Positions 1 to 8,187 of a stretch of 64,000 nt of DNA are shown here, piece after piece. Both the position numbers and the translations under genes were made by a program. The stretch comes from Rhizobium sp. Pop5 (GTDB taxonomy: Bacteria > Pseudomonadota > Alphaproteobacteria > Rhizobiales > Rhizobiaceae): NCBI RefSeq assembly GCF_024721175.1, contig NZ_CP099399.1:744001-808000 (forward strand), written 5' to 3'. The notes under the pieces are model-generated. The model ran no database searches and was not told where the DNA came from. It was given only the letters and a program-made list of their open reading frames with translations. Position 1 is the first letter of the stretch. Each line of letters opens with the position of its first letter.

Positions 1-736
1 GCTTCTCCACCAACGCATCCTGAAACCCAGCATCGTTCACCTCCGCCGCGGCCTCCCGCTGCTGCCGGTGATACCAATAGCCGCCGCTCACCCTCGCAGC
101 TCCTTCATCACTCGTCGCAAGCCATGTCTGCGTAAGATGCCCCATCTCGAGATCGTCGGGCGCGCCGGCGCCGCCCATTTTGGTTGGCACCCAGCCGGGG
201 TCCACCGCGTTGCTCAGAACGTCGGGCCAGCGGCGAGCTATGGCGGCGGCGAGGGTGGCGATGTAGAGTTTGCTTTCCGAATAGGCCTGGCTGGCGCTCC
301 ATGGCCGCTTCTTCCAGTCGATATCGTCGAGCGCGCTGGCGCCGCTGCGGTGCATGCCGCTCGAGAGATAGATCAGCCGCTCGGGGCGGGTGATCCAGGC
401 GGTGAGGAGATAGGGAGCGAGCGTGTTGACGGCGAGCGTCCTGGCATGACCTTCCGGCGTCTCGCCGCGGCTGCGCTCGAGGTAGATGCCGGCATTGTGG
501 ATGACGGCGTCCATGCGGCCGATGGCGTTGACCTGCTCGGCGATCGAGCGGTTTGCCTCGGTGCTGGCGAGATCGCCGATGACGAGGCCGAGGGCGGCGG
601 CGGAGGTCTCGGATACGGCGGCGGCGCGCTCGCGGGAGCGCGCATGCAGCACGACCTCGTGGCCTTCGCTGATCAGGGTGCGGGCGGCGGCGAGGCCGAG
701 GCCATCGGTGGAACCGGTGATGAAGATGCGGCTCAT
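1..736 (-). CDS. Short-chain dehydrogenase/reductase, C-terminus beyond left edge
   Basis: NAD(P)-dependent SDR oxidoreductase of unknown substrate. The frame opens at the ATG at 734-736 and stays open to the window edge, giving 245 codons, so the C-terminus is missing. The nucleotide-binding motif TGSTDGLG is at residues 7-14, NAG at 81-83, a serine pair near 125, and the catalytic Y-S-E-S-K is at 152-156. These are the classical SDR signatures in the expected order. The next gene on the same strand is the TetR regulator at 828-1442, 91 bp upstream, so the two could be co-transcribed. The family is certain; the substrate cannot be read from the sequence. Confidence 0.85.
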   Translation of the reverse strand, partial: MSRIFITGSTDGLGLAAARTLISEGHEVVLHARSRERAAAVSETSAAALGLVIGDLASTEANRSIAEQVNAIGRMDAVIHNAGIYLERSRGETPEGHARTLAVNTLAPYLLTAWITRPERLIYLSSGMHRSGASALDDIDWKKRPWSASQAYSESKLYIATLAAAIARRWPDVLSNAVDPGWVPTKMGGAGAPDDLEMGHLTQTWLATSDEGAARVSGGYWYHRQQREAAAEVNDAGFQDALVEK

Positions 737-827
737 AGTGTCTCCGTTGGCTGTTGATGGGGTTGGGGGGAGTCAAGCAGGTTTTGGTTGGTGGCTCAAT
801 GCGGCTCCGACTTCGCCCCGACGCGCC

Positions 828-1442
828 TCACACACTCTCGCGTCGCCGCTCCGCCCCCGCCGCAATCGTCTGCACCAGTTCGTCTACCTCCCGCGCCAGC
901 CGCTCCAGCGGCAAGCCCACGAAGCGTCCCTCCAGGCTGATGCTGACCACCCCATGCACCGCGCCGAACAGCGTGCGCGCCCGGATGGCCCGATCCTCCG
1001 CCGGCATGTCGGGCTGCAGTTCGGCGAGCGGTTCGGCGATCACGTCCATCAGGAAGAGGTGCTCGTCGAGGTGCCATTGCGGCGTTGGGCTCGATTCCGG
1101 CGGGAAGTGGTCGAACAGCGCCTTCCAGAGATTGCGGTGTTCGACGGCAAAGCTCAGATAGCCCTGGGCGAGGTTGCGCAGGCGATCGGTCGGGCTCTTC
1201 TCCTTGGCTTCGGCAAGCGTCAGCCGCGCTTCCAGCGCCTTCAGCGTTCCCGAATTGACATGGATGACGAGCTCGGCAAGGTCCGAGAAGACGGTGTAGA
1301 GGCCGCCCAGCGCGCAGCCGGCATCCTGGGTGATGTCGCGAGCTCTGAGATTCGAAAGCCCGTCTCTGGCGATCCGCTCGCGCGCCGCCTCGATCAGCCG
1401 CGCCTTCAGGTCCTCGCGTTTTTCTTCTCGTCTGCCGGCCAT
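828..1442 (-). CDS. TetR/AcrR family transcriptional regulator
   Basis: DNA-binding repressor of 204 aa, the usual TetR length. The N-terminal helix-turn-helix lies at about residues 15-55, including the stretch RARDITQDAGCALGGLYTVF; the rest is the ligand-binding and dimer domain. I chose the ATG at 1442 (MAGRREEK). The frame extends upstream to a TTG at 1478, but that TTG lies inside an operator-like palindrome and is unlikely to be the start. It is divergent from pspA and yiaAB, and three copies of the palindrome TTGAACGNCGTTCA lie between the two start codons. It probably represses itself and the pspA-yiaAB pair; the inducer is unknown. Confidence 0.85.
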   Translation of the reverse strand: MAGRREEKREDLKARLIEAARERIARDGLSNLRARDITQDAGCALGGLYTVFSDLAELVIHVNSGTLKALEARLTLAEAKEKSPTDRLRNLAQGYLSFAVEHRNLWKALFDHFPPESSPTPQWHLDEHLFLMDVIAEPLAELQPDMPAEDRAIRARTLFGAVHGVVSISLEGRFVGLPLERLAREVDELVQTIAAGAERRRESV

Positions 1443-1463
1443 TAACCATTCCACTTCGATTCT

Positions 1464-1537
1464 TTGAACGTCGTTCAAAAATTATCTTGAACGACGTTCA
1501 TGATTCTGGCATAACTCATTTCGTGAACAACGTTCAT
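1464..1537. promoter_or_regulatory. Triple palindromic operator between tetR and pspA
   Basis: Three near-identical 15-bp palindromes: TTGAACGTCGTTCAA at 1464-1478, TTGAACGACGTTCAT at 1487-1501 and GTGAACAACGTTCAT at 1523-1537. Their centres are 23 and 36 bp apart. They fill the gap between the divergent tetR and pspA starts. Inference: these are TetR-protein sites covering both promoters. Confidence 0.75.
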
Positions 1538-1553
1538 AGACGGGAGCAAGGAA

Positions 1554-2240
1554 ATGTTCAAACTGATTTCCATTTTATTGCGGGGCAGGGCGCATGATGC
1601 CGAACAGGCCTTTGCCGATCGCAACGCCGTGCCGCTGCTCGCCCAGCAGATCCGCGATGCTGCTCAATCGATCCAGTCGGCCCGCCGCAGCGTCGCGGTC
1701 GCCATCGCCCAGAACGAGCAGGAGAAAGGCCAGCACGCGACGATCGTCGCCCGCATCGCCGATCTCGAGGTCCGCGCCACCGCAGCCCTTTCCATGAGCA
1801 ACGAGGCGCTGGCCCGCGAAGCGGCCGAGGCGATCGCTTTTCTCGAAGCCGAGCGCGACGCGTCCGAGAAGGCACAGGCCCAGTTTGCAAGCGCAATCGA
1901 CAAGCTGAAGGCGATCGTGCGTGCCTCGGAAGCACGGCTGCAGGAGTTGCAGCGCGGCGAGCGGCTGGCGCGCGCCACCGAACAGGCGCAGAAGCTCGAT
2001 GTGGCGGTCTCCGGCCCCGGTTTCGCCACGCTCGACGATGCCGAGGAGACGCTCGCCCGCCTTCGTCTGCGCCAGAGCCAGAACGAGCTGACGGCCGCCG
2101 CGCTGAAGGACATGGAAGGCGCCACGCGCCCGGCCGGCATCATTGAAAAGCTTGCCAATGCCGGCTTCGGCCCGCCGCTGCACACGTCAGCCGATGATGT
2201 GCTCGCACGTCTGAAGAGCCGGGTCAGCCCGGCCACTTGA
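1554..2240 (+). CDS. PspA/IM30 family envelope-stress protein
   Basis: Phage-shock-protein-A-like peripheral inner-membrane protein of 228 aa; the family forms oligomers that protect a damaged cytoplasmic membrane. The sequence begins MFKLISILLRGRAHDAEQAF, an amphipathic N-terminal helix, followed by almost continuous Ala/Glu/Gln-rich alpha-helical coiled coil to about residue 190, as in PspA. A ribosome-binding site (AGCAAGGAA) lies just before the ATG. The yiaAB-like gene follows 46 bp downstream on the same strand. No pspF, pspB or pspC is nearby, so control appears to be by the divergent TetR protein rather than the enterobacterial PspF/sigma-54 circuit. Family call is firm; the stress signal is unknown. 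Confidence 0.8.
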   Translation: MFKLISILLRGRAHDAEQAFADRNAVPLLAQQIRDAAQSIQSARRSVAVAIAQNEQEKGQHATIVARIADLEVRATAALSMSNEALAREAAEAIAFLEAERDASEKAQAQFASAIDKLKAIVRASEARLQELQRGERLARATEQAQKLDVAVSGPGFATLDDAEETLARLRLRQSQNELTAAALKDMEGATRPAGIIEKLANAGFGPPLHTSADDVLARLKSRVSPAT

Positions 2241-2286
2241 ACTTAACCATCACCATCATTCCATCGAACCTCAAGGGATTACCGAT

Positions 2287-2568
2287 ATGAACGACAGTTT
2301 CCAGAAACATTCCGCCAGCTGGGTCAGCTTCTCCTATATCTCCTTCGGCGCCGCCGCCTTCATGCTGGCGCTCGGCCTCTATATGATGCCGCTCGATTTG
2401 TGGGGGAAAGGCTATCTCGCCATGGGCATCCTTATGCTGGTGCAGACCACGGTGAACATCACCAAGACGCTGCGCGACAATGCCGAATCCGAGAAGTTGA
2501 TCCGCAAGGTCGAGGATGCCCGCACCGAGAAGCTGCTGGTCAAGTTCAATCGTAACGGTGAAGATTGA
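2287..2568 (+). CDS. YiaA/YiaB-family small inner-membrane protein
   Basis: A 93-aa protein with two hydrophobic helices (about residues 13-35 and 42-60) joined by a short polar turn, then a charged cytoplasmic tail. The S-W-V-x-F-x-Y-I-S-F-G start and the G-K-G-Y turn match the YiaA/YiaB two-helix domain. It follows pspA by 46 bp and likely shares its promoter and TetR control. The molecular role of the family is not established; the context suggests membrane stress, possibly as a membrane partner for PspA. Confidence 0.75.
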   Translation: MNDSFQKHSASWVSFSYISFGAAAFMLALGLYMMPLDLWGKGYLAMGILMLVQTTVNITKTLRDNAESEKLIRKVEDARTEKLLVKFNRNGED

Positions 2569-2660
2569 TCTTCCTTAACCACATCGCAGAGTTGTTGTCG
2601 CACTCAACTTTTGCGTAACAACTCTGTGGCCTTCTCTGCCAATCGAAAGAGGGTCCCGCC

Positions 2661-5600
2661 GTGCAACACAATCTGATGACCTCAAGGAAATTCGCGCCGC
2701 TGTTCTGGACACAGTTCCTGACCGCCTTCAACGACAATTTCCTCAAGAATACGCTCGTATTCCTCATCCTCTTCAAGATGTCGGCGAGCGAGGGGGCAGC
2801 CCTGGTGACGCTTGCCGGCGTCATCCTCATCGTGCCCTTCCTGCTGCTCTCGGCGCTTGGCGGCGAAATCGCCGACAAGCACGACAAGGCTGAGGTGGCC
2901 GAGCTCTTGAAACGCTGCGAGATCGGCATTGCCGCGCTTGCCGTTGTCGGCCTCGGCTTCTCCTCCATTTTTGTGCTGATGGCGGCACTCTTCGGCTTTG
3001 GCGTCATCTCGGCGCTGTTCGGGCCGATCAAATACGGCATCCTGCCCGATCATCTCGAACGCCGCGACCTGCCGAAGGCCAATGCCTGGATCGAAGGCGG
3101 CACCTTCATCGCCATTCTCGGCGGCACGATCATCGCAGCGCTCGCCTTTTCCAGCGGCGACAATGTGCTGCTCTTCGGCTCGATGATGATGGGGCTCTCG
3201 GTGCTTTGCTGGGTCTCCGCCCGCATGATCCCGGCGACCGGCTCCAAGGCGCCGGATCTTCAGATCGACCGCAATGTCATCCGCTCCAGCTACACCCTCG
3301 TCATGGAAATCCGCGAGGACAAGCGGCTGTGGCGTTCGGCGCTGATGAATTGCTGGTTCTGGCTGGTCGGCGCCTTCATTCTCTCCATCCTGCCGACCAT
3401 GGTGACCGAGCTGCTCGGCGGTTCCGAGCTGGTCGTGCCGGCCTATCTCACGGTCTTTGCCGTCGCTGTCGCCGTCGGCTCGGGCATCGCCGCCTGGATG
3501 TCCTCCGGCCGCATCGTGCTGCTGCCCGCGCCCATCGGCACGGCGCTGCTCGGCCTTTTCAGCCTCGATCTCGCCTGGAACCTCTGGGGCCTGCACTCGA
3601 CCTCCCACGCGACGACCATTCTCGATTTCTTCGCCGGCCAGAATACCATTCGCGTCGCCATCGATCTCGCCGGCATGGCGATCTCGGGCGCCTTCATCGC
3701 CGTGCCGACTTTCGCCGGCCTGCAGAGCTGGGCGCATGAGGATCGCCGCGCCCGCGTCATCGGTGCCGCCAACGTGCTCTCGGCGCTGTTCATCACCGTC
3801 GGCCTTGGCCTCGTCGCCGTCATCCAGGCGCTTGGCGCCTCCATTCCTCAGATCCTGATCGGTCTCGGCATCGTCAATTTCGCCGTCGCCTGGCTGATGC
3901 TGAAGACGCTGCCGACCAATGCTTTCCGCGATTTCATCTCCATCCTGTTCCGCGCCTTCATGCGCCTCGAGGTCGAGGGGCTGGAGAATATCAAGAAGGC
4001 CGGCCGAGCGCCGATCATTGCGCTCAACCATGTCAGCCTGCTCGACGGCGCGCTCGCGCTCGCCATCACCGAGGAAGAGCCGGTCTTCGCCGTCGATTAC
4101 AAGATCGCCCAGGCCTGGTGGGTGCGCCCCTTCCTGAAAATGTGCAAGTTCCTGCCGCTCGACCCCACAAAGCCGATGGCGACGCGCTCGCTGATCAAGG
4201 TGGTGCAGGAAGGTAGTCCCATCGGCATCTTCCCCGAAGGTCGCCTGACGGTCACCGGCACGCTGATGAAGGTCTATGACGGCGCCGCCATGGTCGCCGA
4301 CAAGACGGGCTCGATGGTCGTGCCTGTGAAGATCGACGGGCTGGAGAAGAGCTATCTCTCCTATCTCGACAACGGCAAGATCCGCCGCCGGCTGTTCCCG
4401 AAGGTCAAGGTCACCATTCTCGAGCCGGTGAAGCTCGAAGTGCCGCCGGAACTGAAAGGCCGCAAGCGCCGCACGGCGGCGGGTGCCGCTCTTTACCAGG
4501 TGATGTCGAACCTCTTGTTCCAGACCGCCGATACCTCCTCGACCGTTTTGGACCGCGTCATCCGGGCGGGCCACGAATTCGGGATGAAAAAGCTCGCTGT
4601 CGAAGATCCGGTCACCGGCCGGCTGACCTATGGCAAGCTGCTCACCGGTGCTGCCGTGCTCGGCGCGAAGTTCGGCACCCGTTTCCCGGAACAGAACCTC
4701 GGCGTCATGCTGCCGAATGCCAATGGCGCCGCCGCCACCATCCTCGGCGTCATGACGGCGGGCAAGGTGCCGGCCATGCTGAACTTCACATCCGGTGCCG
4801 CCAACATTCTCTCCGCCTGCAAGGCAGCCGAGGTGAAACACGTGCTGACCTCGCGCGCCTTCGTCACCCAGGCCAAGCTCGGCCCCGTCGTCGAGGAGCT
4901 GGAAAAGCAGGTGAAGATCGTCTGGCTCGATGATCTCAGAGCCGAAATCTCATTCAAGGACAAGCTCCTCGGGCTGCTGAGAAAAGCGCGCCCGCTCGCC
5001 AAACGCCGGCCGGACGATCCGGCGGTGATTCTCTTCACCTCCGGTTCCGAGGGCACGCCGAAGGGCGTGGTGCTGACCCACCGCAATATCCTGTCAAACG
5101 CCGCCCAGGCCGCCGCCCGCATCGATTTCCATAGCGGCGACAAGGTGTTCAACATCCTGCCGGTCTTCCATTCCTTCGGGCTGACCGCCGGCACCGTGCT
5201 GCCGCTGGTCTCGGGCGTGCCGGTCTATTTCTATCCTTCGCCGCTGCATTACCGCATCGTGCCGGAACTGATCTATGTCTCCAACGCCACGATCATCTTC
5301 GGCACCGATACCTTCCTCAATGGCTATGCCAGAACGGCGCATCCTTACGATTTCCGCTCGATCCGCTACATCTTCTCGGGTGCTGAGCCGGTGAAGGCCT
5401 CGACCCGCCAGACCTATATGGAAAAATTCGGCCTGCGCATTCTCGAAGGCTACGGCGTCACCGAGACGGCGCCGGTGATTTCGATCAACACCCCGATGTA
5501 CAACAAGTCGGGCACGGTCGGCAAAATCCTGCCGGGCATGGACTGGAAGCTCGAGCCGATGCCCGGCATTGACGAGGGCGGAAGGCTGCATGTGCGCGGG

Positions 5601-6056
5601 GCCAACGTCATGGCCGGCTACCTCCGCGCTGAAAAACCCGGCGTGCTCGAGCCGCTTTCCGATGGCTGGCACGACACCGGCGACATCGTCACCATCGATG
5701 AGGACGGCTTCGTCAAGATCCGCGGCCGCGCCAAGCGCTTCGCCAAGATCGGCGGCGAAATGGTGTCGCTGGCGGCAATCGAGGCCTTGGCCGCCGAGCT
5801 CTGGGCGGGCGCGCTCTCGGTCGTCTCCTCGCTCCCCGACCCCAAGAAGGGCGAGCGGCTGGTGCTGCTCACCGATGCGCCGAATGCAACCCGCGCCGAG
5901 TTCCTGGCCTTCGCCAAATCGAAGGGTGCGATGGACATGATGGTGCCGGCCGAGGTCAATATCGGCAAGGTCCCGGTGCTAGGTTCGGGCAAGGTCGATT
6001 TCGTCGCGGCGCGCAAGTTGGCGGAAGGCACGGCGCAGGCGGAGCAGGCGGCCTGA
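2661..6056 (+). CDS. Aas-like fusion: MFS transporter, acyltransferase and acyl-ACP/CoA ligase
   Basis: An 1131-aa membrane protein with three modules. Residues about 1-410 are a 12-helix MFS domain like lysophospholipid transporter LplT. Residues about 420-630 are a PlsC-type acyltransferase with N-H-V-S-L-L-D near 455 and F-P-E-G-R near 523. Residues about 640-1120 are an AMP-forming ligase with the P-loop TSGSEGTPKG near 793 and YGVTETAP near 935. In E. coli, Aas and LplT together import and re-acylate lysophospholipids; here all three functions are in one chain. Translation probably starts at the GTG at 2661. A hairpin terminator follows at 6120. The architecture is clear; the lipid substrate is inferred. 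Confidence 0.85.
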   Translation: MQHNLMTSRKFAPLFWTQFLTAFNDNFLKNTLVFLILFKMSASEGAALVTLAGVILIVPFLLLSALGGEIADKHDKAEVAELLKRCEIGIAALAVVGLGFSSIFVLMAALFGFGVISALFGPIKYGILPDHLERRDLPKANAWIEGGTFIAILGGTIIAALAFSSGDNVLLFGSMMMGLSVLCWVSARMIPATGSKAPDLQIDRNVIRSSYTLVMEIREDKRLWRSALMNCWFWLVGAFILSILPTMVTELLGGSELVVPAYLTVFAVAVAVGSGIAAWMSSGRIVLLPAPIGTALLGLFSLDLAWNLWGLHSTSHATTILDFFAGQNTIRVAIDLAGMAISGAFIAVPTFAGLQSWAHEDRRARVIGAANVLSALFITVGLGLVAVIQALGASIPQILIGLGIVNFAVAWLMLKTLPTNAFRDFISILFRAFMRLEVEGLENIKKAGRAPIIALNHVSLLDGALALAITEEEPVFAVDYKIAQAWWVRPFLKMCKFLPLDPTKPMATRSLIKVVQEGSPIGIFPEGRLTVTGTLMKVYDGAAMVADKTGSMVVPVKIDGLEKSYLSYLDNGKIRRRLFPKVKVTILEPVKLEVPPELKGRKRRTAAGAALYQVMSNLLFQTADTSSTVLDRVIRAGHEFGMKKLAVEDPVTGRLTYGKLLTGAAVLGAKFGTRFPEQNLGVMLPNANGAAATILGVMTAGKVPAMLNFTSGAANILSACKAAEVKHVLTSRAFVTQAKLGPVVEELEKQVKIVWLDDLRAEISFKDKLLGLLRKARPLAKRRPDDPAVILFTSGSEGTPKGVVLTHRNILSNAAQAAARIDFHSGDKVFNILPVFHSFGLTAGTVLPLVSGVPVYFYPSPLHYRIVPELIYVSNATIIFGTDTFLNGYARTAHPYDFRSIRYIFSGAEPVKASTRQTYMEKFGLRILEGYGVTETAPVISINTPMYNKSGTVGKILPGMDWKLEPMPGIDEGGRLHVRGANVMAGYLRAEKPGVLEPLSDGWHDTGDIVTIDEDGFVKIRGRAKRFAKIGGEMVSLAAIEALAAELWAGALSVVSSLPDPKKGERLVLLTDAPNATRAEFLAFAKSKGAMDMMVPAEVNIGKVPVLGSGKVDFVAARKLAEGTAQAEQAA

Positions 6057-6119
6057 GGGGCGTCATCCGGCTGCCAGGCCGAATGTCCAAATGGCCTGCA
6101 CCGATTGACTGCTAAAACA

Positions 6120-6147
6120 AAACAGGCGGCACCTGGGCCGCCTGTTT
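6120..6147. terminator. Bidirectional hairpin between convergent genes
   Basis: An 11-bp perfect stem, AAACAGGCGGC pairing with GCCGCCTGTTT, around a 6-nt loop. It lies between the ends of the Aas-like gene and the convergent lipoprotein gene and carries A/T runs on both flanks, so it can terminate both. Confidence 0.8.
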
Positions 6148-6171
6148 CCATGTCTTGGAGATATTCATCTC

Positions 6172-6579
6172 TTACTTCTGTTCGGGCGCCAGGAACTCAG
6201 CGCAATAGGAAGGGCCGTTCACACCAGGAATGTCGGCGACGGTGCGGATGTCGCGGATCGTGTAGTCTGAGCTGGTGGTGATTTCGGTCTGGCAGCGCAG
6301 ATAGGCGGTGCGAGCGGCGGAAATCTGCTTGCCGCGCTTGCCGTCGGCGCCTTCGGCATATTTTGCGGGAATGCGCACGGTCTTGTAGCCGCCGCGCCAA
6401 GTATAGATGGTGGAGGCGCCTTCTTCGCGGTCGCTGATCGGCGGGCCGAAGGCCGCAAAGAAGACACCGGCCGACTTGCCGACCCAGCGGGCCTCGATCG
6501 GATTACCGGCGGAAGGAATGGTGGTGCATCCGGCAAGCGCAATTGCAAGCCCGGCCGCGGTCATGGTGCGGAGTTTCAT
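6172..6579 (-). CDS. Small lipoprotein, unknown function
   Basis: A 135-aa protein with a type II signal peptide: MKLRTMTAAGLAIALAGC, with lipobox L-A-G-C and the lipidated cysteine at residue 18. The mature part is short, with W-V-G-K, a Y-T-W-R-G-G-Y segment and two further cysteines (in LRCQTE and SYCAEF) that could form a disulfide. It is probably anchored in the outer or inner membrane facing the periplasm. It converges with the Aas-like gene and shares its terminator. I recognise no defined family. Confidence 0.75.
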   Translation of the reverse strand: MKLRTMTAAGLAIALAGCTTIPSAGNPIEARWVGKSAGVFFAAFGPPISDREEGASTIYTWRGGYKTVRIPAKYAEGADGKRGKQISAARTAYLRCQTEITTSSDYTIRDIRTVADIPGVNGPSYCAEFLAPEQK

Positions 6580-6842
6580 CGTGTCGTCCCTGATCTCAAG
6601 CGCATTGGCTGCGAAGCCGCCCTCACGGCGGTTTCGCCTGTCCCGTCGAGCCCTTTAGCGCGGAACCCTGCAAAAGAAAATTGCCCCTTTCACACTTAAG
6701 TTCGATTTGCTCCGAGTGTGTCTTTTTGCTGCCGCAGCTGTCGCCTGGGGCCTGTCACCTCTCTGTCAAAAATTCCGCCGGATTTTTGGAATTAGGTGCT
6801 TGTGCAACCAGATAGGCTGTTCTATAGAAGCGCCGCTGGTCA

Positions 6843-6919
6843 CGGAGTGTAGCGCAGTCTGGTAGCGCACCACGTTCGGGACGTGGGGGTCGAGTGTTCG
6901 AATCACTCCACTCCGACCA
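6843..6919 (+). tRNA. tRNA-Pro (anticodon CGG)
   Basis: A 77-nt cloverleaf with encoded CCA. The acceptor arms CGGAGTG and CACTCCG pair perfectly, the D arm reads GCGC...GCGC, the anticodon arm is CCACG-TTCGGGA-CGTGG with anticodon CGG, and the T arm is GAGTG-TTCGAAT-CACTC. It reads CCG proline codons. The fold was checked by eye. Confidence 0.95.
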
Positions 6920-6924
6920 GCTAG

Positions 6925-6950
6925 AAACCCCGCTTCGGCGGGGTTTTTCG
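6925..6950 (+). terminator. Rho-independent terminator of tRNA-Pro
   Basis: A 9-bp stem, AAACCCCGC pairing with GCGGGGTTT, with a TTCG tetraloop and a following T run, starting 6 nt after the tRNA 3' end. Confidence 0.9.
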
Positions 6951-7273
6951 TTTTCGCCGATATTGCTGCTGGACGCGAGCGAATGCCCCTGTCGGCACCG
7001 TCTCGGTGCGAAAACGTACGGGAACGTATCCGCTCGACTATGGTTCGTGGTACAAGATCGCGCAGATGAGCCCATGTCAGCCAGGCCCAACCCACTTCCT
7101 TCCCATGTCTGCGCGATCTTCCCGATATGGTCGATGTGTGCCCGACGTCGCGAGGCCGCGGACAGGTCGGCGCGTTTCTCGCCCGCCGGAGGGGAGCGGG
7201 CGTGTTTTAAATTTTAGATATTCCTAACGAACAAATCGGCGGCTTGCTGGTTTCCTCTCAAGGAGGAAATGCC
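6951..7273. other. Intergenic stretch with one inverted repeat
   Basis: No convincing gene. It holds a 13-bp perfect inverted repeat, AAGATCGCGCAGA at 7054-7066 and its reverse complement at 7108-7120, separated by 41 bp, and ends in the strong ribosome-binding site (AAGGAGGA) of the next small gene. No integrase or attachment-site duplication of the tRNA 3' end was seen. Confidence 0.5.
7054..7120. repeat. 13-bp perfect inverted repeat
   Basis: Arms at 7054-7066 and 7108-7120, spacer 41 bp. No gene is associated with it. It may be a small palindromic intergenic element or a weak RNA hairpin. Confidence 0.45.
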
Positions 7274-7459
7274 ATGAAGACCATGAACAATCGCCAGGTT
7301 CGCATTCCCGGTCCGCGAGAGCACGATGTTGCGGAACATTGCCGCAAGTTCGGCATCAGTCCGGCCGAGGAAAAGAATCTGAAGAAACTGCTTGGCCATC
7401 GGGCGCCGCTTCATGAAATCCAGGCAAATGCTCCGCCGCGGCAGCCGAGGTGGCGTTAG
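7274..7459 (+). CDS. Small hypothetical protein (DUF3606-like)
   Basis: A 61-aa basic protein. The ATG at 7274 is preceded by a near-perfect ribosome-binding site, AAGGAGGA at 7259-7266, which decides the start. The segment H-D-V-A-E-H-C-R-K-F-G-I-S followed by an amphipathic helix loosely resembles the small DUF3606 family, but the match is weak. Function unknown; probably monocistronic. Confidence 0.55.
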   Translation: MKTMNNRQVRIPGPREHDVAEHCRKFGISPAEEKNLKKLLGHRAPLHEIQANAPPRQPRWR

Positions 7460-7619
7460 ACTGAGAAGGCGTCTGTGGGAGCTTCCGGCTGCGTTTGGCT
7501 TTTTTTGCCGCCGGATCGTGCGGCAGGTCTCGTCTCCTGTGCTGCTGCTAGCTCCCCCAGGATGCCGCGCGGCCTGTGACGTCTCATGGAGGCGCGTGGG
7601 CGCAGCCGCGGAACGCGCA

Positions 7620-7820
7620 TCAGTGCCGCAGTTGCCGCGACAGCATGAGAATGTAGTCGTCGGCGATATCGGCAACAACCATCGCCGCTTCCGCAGGCGA
7701 ATATCCCTTGCTGACAGCGTCGCTGACGAGGTTCATGACGGCCGCTTCGAGCGCTTCCCGACAGTTGGAGAGAGTTTCGGCATGCGGGCATTTTGCACGA
7801 AATTGCAATACGTTATTCAT
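7620..7820 (-). CDS. Small hypothetical protein, 66 aa
   Basis: A 66-aa mostly helical acidic protein beginning MNNVLQFRAKCPHAETLSNC. Two cysteines and a histidine sit near the N-terminus. The C-terminal half is an Ala/Val/Asp-rich helix. Codon use resembles its neighbours and the frame is closed by a proper stop, so it is likely a real small gene; no family is recognised. It is isolated, with about 160 bp on one side and 370 bp on the other without genes. Confidence 0.5.
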   Translation of the reverse strand: MNNVLQFRAKCPHAETLSNCREALEAAVMNLVSDAVSKGYSPAEAAMVVADIADDYILMLSRQLRH

Positions 7821-8187
7821 GGCATACCCTCCGTTTTATATCGCTGAGCCATGCAAAGAAGCGTCGAGCTATGGTCCGGGAGCGCCGCTCCTGGGGGCCA
7901 GAGTGATGTTGTAAGGCTACGATGGCACAGGATGGGCTGTATTCAAGCGGATGCTGATATTAAGGTAAGCCAGTAGGGTTAATTCGCCCGTAGATTGTGC
8001 TTTGGCATTCAACAGAGGCTGTCAGGCAATAGTGCAGCCTCTGTTTGTCTGTCATTTTCCTGGACAGAGGCGTGGTCTTTCTGCTCCGAGTCTGGACACT
8101 CCAGCCTCCCGCAGGCCGCCCGGTATTAACGCCTGAACCCGTTGGAAAGCCCGCTTTCGCGGGCTTTCATTTCAAAACAGCGCCGTG
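7821..8187. other. Intergenic stretch, no gene seen
   Basis: A lower-GC stretch carrying the promoter side of the 66-aa gene and, at its right end, the hairpin downstream of the DegP gene at 8146-8167. I see no other gene or repeat in it. Confidence 0.5.
8146..8167. terminator. Hairpin downstream of degP
   Basis: A 9-bp stem, AAAGCCCGC pairing with GCGGGCTTT, with a 4-nt loop, 20 bp beyond the degP stop codon. Short T runs follow on both strands. Confidence 0.75.

Noticed and set aside
1443..1478. An N-terminal extension of the TetR protein from the TTG at 1478.
   Set aside because: The TTG lies in one of the operator palindromes and the ATG at 1442 gives a normal TetR length.
2682..4841. 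A long open frame on the minus strand inside the Aas-like gene (719 codons).
   Set aside because: It lies wholly within a well-supported gene on the other strand, its product is Asp/Arg/Gly-rich without domains, and it reflects the codon bias of high-GC DNA.
6843..7273. A genomic-island attachment site at the tRNA-Pro 3' end.
   Set aside because: No integrase, no duplicate of the tRNA 3' end and no mobile genes were found in the following DNA.
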